From Chrysophaeum taylorii (lineage: Eukaryota > Sar > Pelagophyceae > Pelagomonadales > Pelagomonadaceae): 64,000 bases of DNA. The stretch's first letter is position 1, and the number at the start of each line of letters is the position of its first letter. Position numbers and translations under genes: made by a program. Shown here in pieces: positions 54,463-62,873 of the stretch. The stretch spans positions 1 through 64,000 of the forward strand of contig JAQMWT010000145.1 of assembly GCA_029834535.1 (NCBI GenBank), written 5' to 3'. Under the pieces are notes generated by a model, which made no database searches, was not told the DNA's origin, and was given only the letters and a program-made list of their open reading frames with translations.

Positions 54463-55509
54463 TTAAGGGGCGGCGGATTCTTCTGTAGCGCGATGATGTC
54501 GCTGTGCATGGGGAACGACCGTCTCGGGGGACTCGGCGGCGTCCTCCTCCTCCTCCTCCTCCTCCTCCTCCTCCTGGGGTCCGACCTCGGTTGATGGTGG
54601 CGGCAGCACCACCGCGGGTTGTGGTGGTGGTTGTTGTTGTCGTTGTTGTTGCTTGAGTAGAAGCACCTTTTTCTTGAGGGGCGGATGCTTCTTCTTGGCG
54701 TGAGGAGTCACGTCTCGTTTTTCGTCGTTGGAAGAAAGAAAGGCAATAGCCTCGTAGGAGGTGGTGGTCTCGTACAGGGATGCCTGAAGCTTACGGAGGG
54801 GTCCTAGCGGCAAGCCGAGGCGTTTCCACCGGTAGTCGTCGAGGGCCCTGAGATCTGCAACGGAATTCACGCCGTTGGCGCGGAAGGCGTCGAGGAAGCG
54901 CGCGAGGCCGTGGGAGTCGAGGAAAGGCAGGAGGTTCCCCTTTTGTTGGGGGGCGTGGAGCTGCTTTCGAGGGGGGGTCTCGCGGTAAACGGCGCGAGAT
55001 TCGACCGCGTGGAATCTCGCGCGCTCGGCGTCGAGCTCGGCCCCGAGTCTGCGGACGTCGGCGGTCGAGCGCGCGAGATCTTGCTTGAGCCTCGCGAGCT
55101 TGTCGGCGAGGTCTTGCTTCGAGGAGACTTTTAGGTCGGCGAGCGCGGACTCGGCGCGACGAGCGGCCTCGCGCTCGTCGCGGAGCTGCGCGCGCAGGCG
55201 GTCGGCGGCCTCCCCCTGCTCTGTGAGGTCGCGGCGGTGCCGGTCCCGCACGAACAGCAGCTCGGCTTCGTGCGCCGCGTCCCGCGCCTCGAGGGTCCGC
55301 CGGAGCGAGGCGACCTCGCGCCGCGCGACTTCGAGGTCGTGCCGCGCCGCCATGAGTTCCTCGGGACGCACCATCGGCTGCCGCACCGCCGCCGCTTGGC
55401 CGCGCAGGAACCGGACCTCCGCGTCGTGCGCCGCCTCGCGCGCCTCGAGGCGACGCCTCAGCGCCACCACCTCATTGGTCATCAGCAACGGATCTTTCCT
55501 TTCAAACAT
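54463..55509 (-). CDS. Coiled-coil protein with SAM domain
   Basis: 348 residues. Residues 10-170 are R/E/A/L-rich with clear heptads (VVALRRRLEAREAAHDAEV is almost repeated as VASLRRTLEARDAAHEAEL), so a long coiled coil is expected, possibly grown by internal duplication. Residues 192-247 form a SAM-like helical domain (LLPFLDSHGLARFLDAF, then VADLRALDDYRWKRLGL and LGPLRKLQASL), used for self-association or partner binding. The tail is basic and Q/P-rich, then has a run of glutamates from a (CCT)n tract. A cytoskeletal or scaffold role is likely; centriole or flagellar use is possible but unproven. Its ATG overlaps that of the next gene on the opposite strand. An alternative start at 55,482 would remove the overlap. 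Confidence 0.78.
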   Translation of the reverse strand: MFERKDPLLMTNEVVALRRRLEAREAAHDAEVRFLRGQAAAVRQPMVRPEELMAARHDLEVARREVASLRRTLEARDAAHEAELLFVRDRHRRDLTEQGEAADRLRAQLRDEREAARRAESALADLKVSSKQDLADKLARLKQDLARSTADVRRLGAELDAERARFHAVESRAVYRETPPRKQLHAPQQKGNLLPFLDSHGLARFLDAFRANGVNSVADLRALDDYRWKRLGLPLGPLRKLQASLYETTTSYEAIAFLSSNDEKRDVTPHAKKKHPPLKKKVLLLKQQQRQQQPPPQPAVVLPPPSTEVGPQEEEEEEEEEEDAAESPETVVPHAQRHHRATEESAAP

Positions 55510-56863
55510 GAAGATTTACGTCGTCTCACCAAAGGGCGAGGAGTTGGTGGGCGAGGCCGAGGGTCTCCTCGCTGGCAAGGTCGTCTTCGACGAGTACACG
55601 CGCGAGAAGGCCGTGCTGCGCGGCGAAACCTGGGAGGGCCTCCCCGCGAGATTTCTCGAGCTCGAGGGCGCCGCCGACCTCGCGGGGTTCAAGGCGTACC
55701 TCGCCGAGCGCGGGAAGGCCGCCCTCGCGCGGGTCGATGAGGGGCGGTGCGCGCTGCTGCCGGACGGGCGGCTCGTGCTCTACGCGCGGCCCGCCAAGAA
55801 GCAGCGAATCGAGACTCCGAACGACCGGGACGCGCTCGTGGATGCGCTTCCGGAATGGTCGAAAAGGCGAGAGGCGCCGTCGGACGCTATGGTGTTTCGC
55901 GACGGCGACGACGCGGGCGTCTACTTCCAGGACGCGCGCCGCCGCTACGAGTTCCGGTGCGGGCGACCGGGCCTGCGGCTCCTCGTCGCGCTCCAGCGCG
56001 CGTCCCGGAAAACCCTCGAGCTTCTCGACGCCGAGCTCGCGGTCCTCGAGCCCGCGGAGCGCGCGCGGCTCCTCGACGAGGGTAAGTCGATCTACGCCGA
56101 AAAGCCGAGCCTCCGAAATAGTAGTGGCGCGGGGAAGTACGTGACCTGGAGCAACGACGAATACGCGCACGCGGGCCTCCGAGCTCAGTACCTCCGGCTC
56201 AAGAGTCTCCAGCGATTTACGGAGACTTTCAACTTGCTTCACCGCGCGCACGCGGCCGACGAGACGGCGAAAGGGGTCCTCGAGCAGCCTGTTATCCGCG
56301 CGGCCTCCCTCGGCGGCGGCCCGGCCTTCGAGCTGGTCGCGCTCGACGAATTTTCGAGGCAACGAAAGGAAGGCGACGGCCCGTCAAAAAAAAAACTGCA
56401 TCTTTATTCCCTCGATCTCCAGCCCGCGTGGCGCCAGTACGCCCAAGCTCTCGGCTGCAAGTTTCGCGCCCCCTTCGACGTCCACGAGGCGACCCCGGAC
56501 TCTGTGATCGAAGCGTGCGACGCGACGCCGTTGGACGTTCTCGTCGTCTCCTACCTCCTCATCTACTGCACGACCGACCGCACGGCCGACCTCTTCGCCA
56601 ACCTCCTCAAACAAAACCACGTCAAGATCCTTATCATCTCGGAGCGCACGAGGGACCAGGGCATCGTCCCACTCCTCCGGGCTCGCGGCCTCCACGTTCT
56701 TCCGCTTCTCGATCAAACTCGCGAGCCCGACTTCAGACAGCTGCTCGTTCTCCGACCCGCCGACCGCAAAAAAAACCGCTCATCATCATCATCATCATCA
56801 TCATCGCAGGACCACCCCTTGCAGCTGCTCTTCCCAAATGTTCCCTTCGCCCGCGGCACCTAG
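55508..56863 (+). CDS. SAM-dependent methyltransferase-like protein
   Basis: 451 residues from the ATG at 55,508. The N-terminal half has no recognised fold, but includes an FRDGDDAGVYFQDARRRYEF segment that could be a small beta-rich module. The C-terminal half resembles a class I methyltransferase. A glycine-rich motif I (AASLGGGPAFELVALDEF, about 267-284) comes first, followed by LHLYSLDLQPAWRQYAQALG (motif II position), CDATPLDVLVVSYLLIYCT (motif IV position) and strands towards the end. Substrate and target are unknown. A C-terminal S-run is encoded by (ATC)n. The stop lies inside a 28-bp tandem duplication. The start codon overlaps the start of the divergent coiled-coil gene, so both transcripts must begin inside each other's coding region or use very short leaders. 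Confidence 0.68.
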   Translation: MKIYVVSPKGEELVGEAEGLLAGKVVFDEYTREKAVLRGETWEGLPARFLELEGAADLAGFKAYLAERGKAALARVDEGRCALLPDGRLVLYARPAKKQRIETPNDRDALVDALPEWSKRREAPSDAMVFRDGDDAGVYFQDARRRYEFRCGRPGLRLLVALQRASRKTLELLDAELAVLEPAERARLLDEGKSIYAEKPSLRNSSGAGKYVTWSNDEYAHAGLRAQYLRLKSLQRFTETFNLLHRAHAADETAKGVLEQPVIRAASLGGGPAFELVALDEFSRQRKEGDGPSKKKLHLYSLDLQPAWRQYAQALGCKFRAPFDVHEATPDSVIEACDATPLDVLVVSYLLIYCTTDRTADLFANLLKQNHVKILIISERTRDQGIVPLLRARGLHVLPLLDQTREPDFRQLLVLRPADRKKNRSSSSSSSSSQDHPLQLLFPNVPFARGT

Positions 56864-56908
56864 TAGTAGGAGAAAATTTTGCGGCACCTAGTAGTAGGAG
56901 AAAATTTT
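56853..56908 (+). repeat. Exact 28-bp tandem duplication at the methyltransferase stop codon
   Basis: Two identical units at 56,853-56,880 and 56,881-56,908, each starting GCGGCACCTAGTAGTAGG and ending AAAATTTT. The TAG of the gene is in the first unit. The sequence is also only 13 bp from the stop of the convergent ALG1 gene. Confidence 0.9.
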
Positions 56909-56920
56909 GCGCGTCTCTAC

Positions 56921-58042
56921 CTACTCCTCGAGGTAGGGGAGGAGGATAGGGTGGACGTTAGCGTCCCACATGTCGTCCCACCTTTCAGCAAATTTCGCGT
57001 GTTTTCGAAGTTGCGGCAACTGCGAGAATGCGGTCTTCATTGCCTCGGCGAGACTCTTGGCATCGCGGAAAATCAGCCCGTTGGAGCCGTGGTGGACGAG
57101 CTCTCCTATCGTCGGGAATTCGAGCGCGAGCACCGGCAGCCCGGCCCCGAGCATGTCCACGACTTTCATCGGGAGGTCCAAGCCCGAGGTCGAAGAATGC
57201 AAAGAAAGTCCCAGATCCGCCGCCGCCAAAAGCGACGCGTAGTCGCGCGGGTCGTCAAACCACCGCGTCCTCACCTCGATTTTCGAGTACCTGTCCCTAA
57301 TCAAAGCTTCAAATTCCGACCTGAGCTCGCCTTTCCCGGTCACGATCACGAGCAACCGTCCCCCGTAGAGGTCCAGGGCCTCCGCGAGCATCCCAAAGTC
57401 TTCGTCGGGGGTCCAGCTCGTCGAACTGACCAGCAGCGGGCGATCGTCCAGGCCCAGCCGCTTCCTTAGCTCTTCTCGATCTCCCCTTCCAAACATATCT
57501 GGCGGCCGATCGGGCGCCGGGAACGCCACAACCCCAAATTGCGAGGCCAGCCAGCCCGCCATCGCTGCGGTGACGCAAATGTGCCGCTGAGGCAACTTGG
57601 CGGCGAGGCGCTCGAGGAAGTAATAGCACGTTCGAAACCGCGACGACAGAGTAAAACCGAGGTTATGCCAATCGCAGACCACCGGCGCAAAGAGCCACGC
57701 AACGAAAATCACGGGCGCCGGCGGCGTCTGCACGAGCGCAACGTCGGCGCGACCCGCGCGAACAAACGCACGCGCGAAACGCCACATCATTACGATCAGT
57801 TTCAAGAGTCTTGGCCCTCTCGGCGGCGCGAACCGAATCTCCGAAATGTTGGGCCCGCTCACCGCCGGCGAGCCCGCGTACCCGATGAGCGTCACGCGAC
57901 ACCTCTTCGCCAGCGAACAAGCGTGATACTGCATTCGCGGCGACCGCCCGACGTCCCCGCCAACCACAACGATTACGTGCCTTGGTGTCATCACATCTAG
58001 GGTAAGGGTCAGAGGAGCAAAAAGTCGAACGAAATGCGCCAT
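56921..58042 (-). CDS. ALG1: ALG1 chitobiosyldiphosphodolichol beta-mannosyltransferase
   Basis: 373 residues. It adds the first mannose to GlcNAc2-PP-dolichol on the cytosolic face of the ER during N-glycan assembly. Landmarks of the GT33 family are VVVGGDVGRSPRMQYHACSL at about 26-44, VCDWHNLGFTLSSRF at about 122-136, LLVSSTSWTPDEDFGMLAEAL at about 205-225, and the C-terminal LDLPMKVVDMLGAGLPVLAL and ELVHHGSNGLIF blocks that bind GDP-mannose. Unlike the yeast enzyme it lacks a clear N-terminal membrane anchor. A hydrophobic segment at 105-120 (VIFVAWLFAPVV) may sit at the membrane. Either M1 or M18 (MTPRHVIVVV) could be the start. It converges on the methyltransferase gene with under 60 bp between stops. 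Confidence 0.92.
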   Translation of the reverse strand: MAHFVRLFAPLTLTLDVMTPRHVIVVVGGDVGRSPRMQYHACSLAKRCRVTLIGYAGSPAVSGPNISEIRFAPPRGPRLLKLIVMMWRFARAFVRAGRADVALVQTPPAPVIFVAWLFAPVVCDWHNLGFTLSSRFRTCYYFLERLAAKLPQRHICVTAAMAGWLASQFGVVAFPAPDRPPDMFGRGDREELRKRLGLDDRPLLVSSTSWTPDEDFGMLAEALDLYGGRLLVIVTGKGELRSEFEALIRDRYSKIEVRTRWFDDPRDYASLLAAADLGLSLHSSTSGLDLPMKVVDMLGAGLPVLALEFPTIGELVHHGSNGLIFRDAKSLAEAMKTAFSQLPQLRKHAKFAERWDDMWDANVHPILLPYLEE

Positions 58043-59794
58043 TGCGGACGGAAGGTTCCTTCACGTATCGCGCGTCAACAACAAGATATCGCGAGTCAGA
58101 GCATCTACAAGCATCACTGGCCTGGCAGCAATAAGCGCCTCGATCGTGTCGATCTCCTGATGAGTGAACACTCACTCACGGCGGCGGTCTCGCGATTTCT
58201 CCCGAACAGAAAGGCCGCGTAGCGTTCGAGCTTCGTCACAAAGGACTCGCGAGAACACACAAGGAAGTCTTCATTTGTCCTCCACGTGAATTTTCTCTCA
58301 TGGTGTACCTTTGCTTTGCTTTGCTTTGCTTTGCTTTGGGGGAGAGCCTGAGTAAAGTCGCAACAACTCGAGCCTCTTTTTCGGCGCAATATTCAAACTC
58401 GAGGTGGGGTTGGGAGTCCAGCGATCGAGGCGAAACCCGCAGTGTCACTCTTGGTTGGTCGAGATCCTCGCAAATTCCGACAAGAAATGTGTGCGCGATG
58501 TTCGAAAGCTCGAGCGTCGCGATACCATCGCAGCAGCAAAAGGCCGCCCTTCTTCGAAAACAATCCCAAGATGGCCAACATCCCAGAAGTTTAACGGCGA
58601 TTTGCAGCAGGTACGGAAACGTGTGGTCAGCAATCATCGCCTTCGTGCGCACGTGAGCCTTTCAATACTATGAGCCTTTCAATACTATGAAGCTCGACCA
58701 CCAAGAGAGGAGTTGCATGCCTCGTGGGAAGAGTGGCGTCGCCACTCGCGAGGATACGCTGGCGGGCCCGGATTCGCGATGCATGGAAGAGCGCGGACAC
58801 TGTTCCGGCACTTGAGTGCGACACACCCGCGTTTCTCGGGCATGTGCTCTCCGTCGCGCGAGCTTCGGGCCCTCGATGCGTGTGCGCTTCGCGAGTGCTT
58901 TTTTTCGCCGAGCGCTGCGACTAAAGCACCTGCATTTTGCCGTCGTCGAGCCTGCGTGCTATGGTTGGGTTGCTGTGAAGCCGATGGCCGTGACACTAGG
59001 AGCGCGGGTGCAACTTTGGGATGGACGAACGCCGGCGGAGATGCGCGCATTGTTTCTTCATCGGCCGCGCGGCAGCATACGGCTACGAGCAGAATTTCTA
59101 TTCTTCTTTCCGGTTTCGCACTCGTTCCTATGCCAACACCGGGAGAATCGTAAAATGGCTCTTTTTGTACCTTCATTCTTCACTCGCGCTCCTCGATGAG
59201 CACGCGATCGAGTGAGGTCCCGAAGTCAGCAACTGTTTGGATACGGGTAGTTTTATTACGCTTATGCCAATTGGCGTTTGTTTTCAAAAGAGACGGAAAG
59301 CAAGCTCACGGTACTGTCATTTGGATAGCAGGCATCACCTAATAGCGTAGAACATTTTGCACTTGTCGCGATGCATCTGGCTAATAATCATTTAGCAAGG
59401 AGCGGCATCGTAACGGATTTTCGAAAAGACGTTTCATTCCTGTCAAGCGAACTTTATACGGACCCCATCTTCGGGTCCAAGAAGCGAGATGCCATGGTGC
59501 GGCCGACGGCCTTCCTCCCGCGTGGGTAGCGGATCTGGTGTTTCATGATGTTATCGTGCGCTTAAGACGGCATCAAACTCCACGTGCAGTTGCGGCTAGC
59601 TGCCAGCGGGCCAAGAGAAATACGCGTGTTGTTGTTTGTTTGTATTTACTACGAATGTACCTACCAAAACCACCGATAGAGCCATTTGTTGCATGCATGC
59701 CTGCCAGCATTTGCATGCATGCGTGCATGCTGGCAGGCAGGCAAGGACGCTGTTTTTTTGTGAGAGGGTGTGTCGTTGCGATACAATTCTAAGG
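58043..59794. other. Gene-poor 1.75-kb stretch with small repeats
   Basis: It contains (TTTGC)n at about 58,310-58,338, an exact tandem duplication of TGAGCCTTTCAATACTA at 58,654-58,687, and the inverted repeat at 59,699-59,738. Plus-strand frames at 58,300-58,656 and 58,713-59,153 are open but have no domain, no codon bias like the neighbouring genes, and are probably chance. Confidence 0.45.
59699..59738. repeat. 12-bp inverted repeat with 16-nt loop
   Basis: GCCTGCCAGCAT at 59,699-59,710 pairs perfectly with ATGCTGGCAGGC at 59,727-59,738. The loop and flanks are made of GCATGCAT repeats. It lies 57 bp beyond the stop of the MINDY gene and could form a hairpin in its 3' untranslated RNA. 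Confidence 0.75.
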
Positions 59795-60985
59795 CTAGAG
59801 TATGGGCTCTGTGTCGTGCCAGTCGACACTGGCATGGGGCCACTTGGTACGGATGACGAGATCGAGGGGCGGGATGAGAGCTTGGTTGGGGTCGGGTGGA
59901 TCGCGGCCGGCGACGTGGAAGCCCTCGACATCTATTGTGAGGCGGATGAGCTCGTCTTGGCCGCCGAGACCGTCCCAATATATGAGATCAAAGACCTCGG
60001 GTAAACGGCGGTCGTCGACGAGGCGAGGATCATCTCCAAAGAAGAGGACAGAGTAGTGGGATTCGGAGTAGACGATCCAGACCGGTCGTCTCGGGGTTTT
60101 GAGGTTGTCGCCGACGCGGTAATAGCCGTAGGCCTCGTGTAAGGTGAGGAGGCCGAGGTCGGAGCGGTTTGGGATGCCGCGAAGCTCGACGACGTCGTTG
60201 GAGCCGTGGATGTTGTCTTCGAGGGTCTTCGTGCCATCGAAGACGTTGGAGTGGGCGCGTCCGATCGTGAGCAAATTAACGGCCTCCTGCGCGGCGTAGC
60301 CGTGCCCGTCGACGAGGGGCTTGTCTTGGTCCATATCGGCGCGGGCGCGGGCGACCGTGCGCGAGAGGAGGGCCGAATAGAGAAAACACAAAATGCCCGG
60401 GCCTCGGGGATCCATCCAGGCGTGGAGGTGATATTCGACGATCTCGGCGAGGATTTGCGGCGAGTCGGCGCGCCAGAGCCTTAGGCATTCGGTGGTTCCG
60501 TCGGGTGCGTACCGGGGCGACCGGTCGACGCGCGGCGTCGGTGTCGGCGCGCAAAAGGTGGCGATACCAGATGCGCAGCAGCGCCACAGGACCCTCGTGA
60601 GCGCGCGCACGAGGGCACGGGCCCTCGTTTCGGGGGACGGCGAGCGCCACTTATCCTCGAGGAGCTCGTCGACGAGATGGGCTTGTGCAACAGCGATGAC
60701 GCCGCAGGGTCCTCCGTCGTGCTGGAGCAACCCGAAGGGCACGTCTTTGGAGAATGTCAAGCCCTGGTGCTTCCAGGCCGCGGGCATCTGGGTCCTGGAG
60801 GAGTCGCCCAGGAGGAGCGTTCGCAGCGAAATCGCTTCGCGCTCGCTGATCATTTCGCTCTGCGCGGGTGGCGGTCGCATCTTCGGACGACGACGTCTTG
60901 GTTCCTCGATCCTCGTGCCATAACCCGAGAAATGTGGTGGTTCGTCGCAGTAGTCCTCAACCACGAGGTCATCGTCGCACTTCAT
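59795..60985 (-). CDS. MINDY-3/4-type deubiquitinase
   Basis: 396 residues. A papain-like cysteine protease that trims Lys48-linked ubiquitin chains in characterised relatives. The catalytic cysteine is C94 in VPFGLLQHDGGPCGVIAVAQA. The catalytic histidine is H310 in WIVYSESHYSVLFFG. Between them are the family blocks GHGYAAQEAVNLLTIGRAHSN and LTLHEAYGYYRVGDNLKTP. The N-terminal 70 residues are charged and probably flexible. The length is close to the catalytic core of the family, without the long inserts of vertebrate forms. Its ATG (60,985) faces the PH-CH gene and overlaps an in-frame upstream ATG of that gene within CATG. With the UBR ligase at 42-48 kb it is the second ubiquitin-pathway gene in the window. 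Confidence 0.88.
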   Translation of the reverse strand: MKCDDDLVVEDYCDEPPHFSGYGTRIEEPRRRRPKMRPPPAQSEMISEREAISLRTLLLGDSSRTQMPAAWKHQGLTFSKDVPFGLLQHDGGPCGVIAVAQAHLVDELLEDKWRSPSPETRARALVRALTRVLWRCCASGIATFCAPTPTPRVDRSPRYAPDGTTECLRLWRADSPQILAEIVEYHLHAWMDPRGPGILCFLYSALLSRTVARARADMDQDKPLVDGHGYAAQEAVNLLTIGRAHSNVFDGTKTLEDNIHGSNDVVELRGIPNRSDLGLLTLHEAYGYYRVGDNLKTPRRPVWIVYSESHYSVLFFGDDPRLVDDRRLPEVFDLIYWDGLGGQDELIRLTIDVEGFHVAGRDPPDPNQALIPPLDLVIRTKWPHASVDWHDTEPIL

Positions 60986-61043
60986 GATATGGGCGTTATG
61001 CGTGACGAGAGCCGTTCTGAATCAACGGATCGAAGATTGTAAA

Positions 61044-62870
61044 ATGGCCCAAAGCGGCGGCGGCGGCGGCGGCTTTGGCGGCGACTACTCGTCGTCCGAG
61101 TCGGAGTGGGAGGAGGTTTTGCCGACTCAAAAATTATACATGGAGGATCTGGTCAAGAGACACCCTCCCATGCGCGGGGGCGTCGTTGTCGTGAAGAAGG
61201 AGGAGGCCTACTCGCGGTTCGCCGTGCTGGACGTGTGTGCGGGCGCATTCCTAGTGTTTCGCGAACCCGGCGGGCCCCTAGACCACCGGGTGGAGCTGCG
61301 GGGCGCGATGGTCGACTTCGAATCAACCGTTATTCCAGCCCAAGGAAAGTTGCCGTCGGCGCTCGCGGCGTTCCGGGTCTCGCCCGCGGTAGGCGAGGCC
61401 GTCGCGGCGTACCAGCCCCCGACGACGGCCGCGAGCGCGCGATGGGTCGGGGCGCTCCTGGATGTCGCAACCGGCGGCGATGCCGCGTCCTTCCTGACGA
61501 TATCGCCGGCTCCACGCCGGCGCCGGAACGACTACTCGGCGTTGATCTCGAGGTTCTCCGAGGGCGACCGGATCGCGCGCGCCGTCGCGACGCGGACCAA
61601 GGTCCCGCACACCGAGCTTCCCCCTCCCGAGCCCGACGCGACCACCGACGCCGGAGTCGAACGGGTCTTGGTGGGGGCGCTGCGGTCGCGGCGCCTGCGC
61701 GACGCCGCGCGACGTCGCGAAAATGACGATCGCCGCGAGGCCGAGCGGGCGGTCGCTCGAGTTCTCGACAACGCCGCCAGACCCCCGCTCCGCGCCCTCG
61801 TCGCCAAGGCGGTCGTCGCAGCGTACCGCGTCCCGCCGGCCGCCCAGGCTCCCGCGCCCCGGCGCGCCCCGCGGCGACCGCCCATGTCGCGGCCGTGGAA
61901 GCCCGCGGTCGCGTCGGGGCGCTCGGTCGTCGTCGATAGGGGCGAGCGACCGCGCCTCGTCCCGGCGGGCGGGGATCACCCCAACAGCGACGACGACGAC
62001 GACCTCCGGTACGTTTTGTGGCTCAAAACATACGCCCCAAGCGTGTTGTCGAGCGATAGTCTGTGCGGCGCGCTCGCGAGCGGCGTCGCCCTCGCGGCGG
62101 TCCTCGAAACGGCTCTCGGAGTGGCTCTTCCAGGCGCGACGACGGCTCCGGCGAGCCGCGAGGCCGCCGTCCGCAACTGGGAAGCCTGTCTCGCGGCCCT
62201 CCGGCGGTCCGGCCGAATAGACAACATCCTGGCCTCGGCCGCGCCGACCTACGACGCGATGATCGCGGGGGACCGAGCGGCGGCCAGAACCCTGTGCCGG
62301 TCGGTCTTCGCCGCGTATGTCCCAAAACGCCTCAGACTCCGCGCTGCGGACATGCTCAAGTGGTACGACGACGTCCTGAGGCTCTACGACGCGGGCCTCG
62401 CGGCGCACGCTGGCGTGCCCCCCGAGCGCGACGCCTGGACCCCGCAGGTTTCGAGCGCGTTTGCCGACGGCCAGAGGCTCGACCTCGTCTTGCGCCACGC
62501 CCTCGGCGGCCAAGAAGGCGAAGGCGGTCTCCTCGCGCGCGCCGCCGCCCTCCGCATCCCCTGCGTTTTTTCCTCGGACGACGATTTCAAGGCGGCGCTC
62601 GAGTCGTCCTCCACCGCTGGCGACGACGACGACGACGTTCACGATTTCGCGCTCCTCCAGCTCTACCACTTCTGGGTCGGCCTGAGGGACCGGTCGAGTT
62701 CCCGGCCCCGCGACCACCTGCGCCACGGCCTCTCCTTCAGTCGGATCCGCGTCGCCTCCCTCGAGGACGCCGGCGACGACGACGACGGCAACACGGCGTC
62801 GGCCTCTTCGAAAGGAAGAGCAAGAGCAATAACACCCCCGCCGCCGCCGCCGCCGCCCTGGACGGTGTGA
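61044..62870 (+). CDS. PH-like and calponin-homology-like domain protein
   Basis: 608 residues from the ATG at 61,044; an in-frame ATG at 60,984 would add 20 unlikely residues. After a G/S/E-rich start, residues of about 30-150 (RGGVVVVKKEEAYSRFAVLD, then FLVFREPGGPLDHRVELRG, ending AASARWVGALLDVA) look like a PH domain with its C-terminal tryptophan helix. A basic, alanine-rich linker leads to a CH-like fold at about 320-435 (LRYVLWLKTYAPSVL, SLCGALASGVALAAVLE, then YDAMIAGDRAAARTLCRSVF). A second, more divergent one appears at about 450-590 (SSAFADGQRLDLVLRHALG). Such proteins link membranes to actin or microtubules. The assignment is by pattern only. Low-complexity D and P runs come from microsatellites. 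Confidence 0.6.
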   Translation: MAQSGGGGGGFGGDYSSSESEWEEVLPTQKLYMEDLVKRHPPMRGGVVVVKKEEAYSRFAVLDVCAGAFLVFREPGGPLDHRVELRGAMVDFESTVIPAQGKLPSALAAFRVSPAVGEAVAAYQPPTTAASARWVGALLDVATGGDAASFLTISPAPRRRRNDYSALISRFSEGDRIARAVATRTKVPHTELPPPEPDATTDAGVERVLVGALRSRRLRDAARRRENDDRREAERAVARVLDNAARPPLRALVAKAVVAAYRVPPAAQAPAPRRAPRRPPMSRPWKPAVASGRSVVVDRGERPRLVPAGGDHPNSDDDDDLRYVLWLKTYAPSVLSSDSLCGALASGVALAAVLETALGVALPGATTAPASREAAVRNWEACLAALRRSGRIDNILASAAPTYDAMIAGDRAAARTLCRSVFAAYVPKRLRLRAADMLKWYDDVLRLYDAGLAAHAGVPPERDAWTPQVSSAFADGQRLDLVLRHALGGQEGEGGLLARAAALRIPCVFSSDDDFKAALESSSTAGDDDDDVHDFALLQLYHFWVGLRDRSSSRPRDHLRHGLSFSRIRVASLEDAGDDDDGNTASASSKGRARAITPPPPPPPPWTV

Positions 62871-62873
62871 CTT

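Noticed and set aside
58300-59153. Two plus-strand frames of 118 and 146 codons
   Set aside because: No domains, AT-richer DNA, one starts in a TTTGC microsatellite; probably chance.
61323-62726. 467-codon minus-strand frame
   Set aside because: Antisense to the PH-CH gene; R/G/D/E-rich and without domains.
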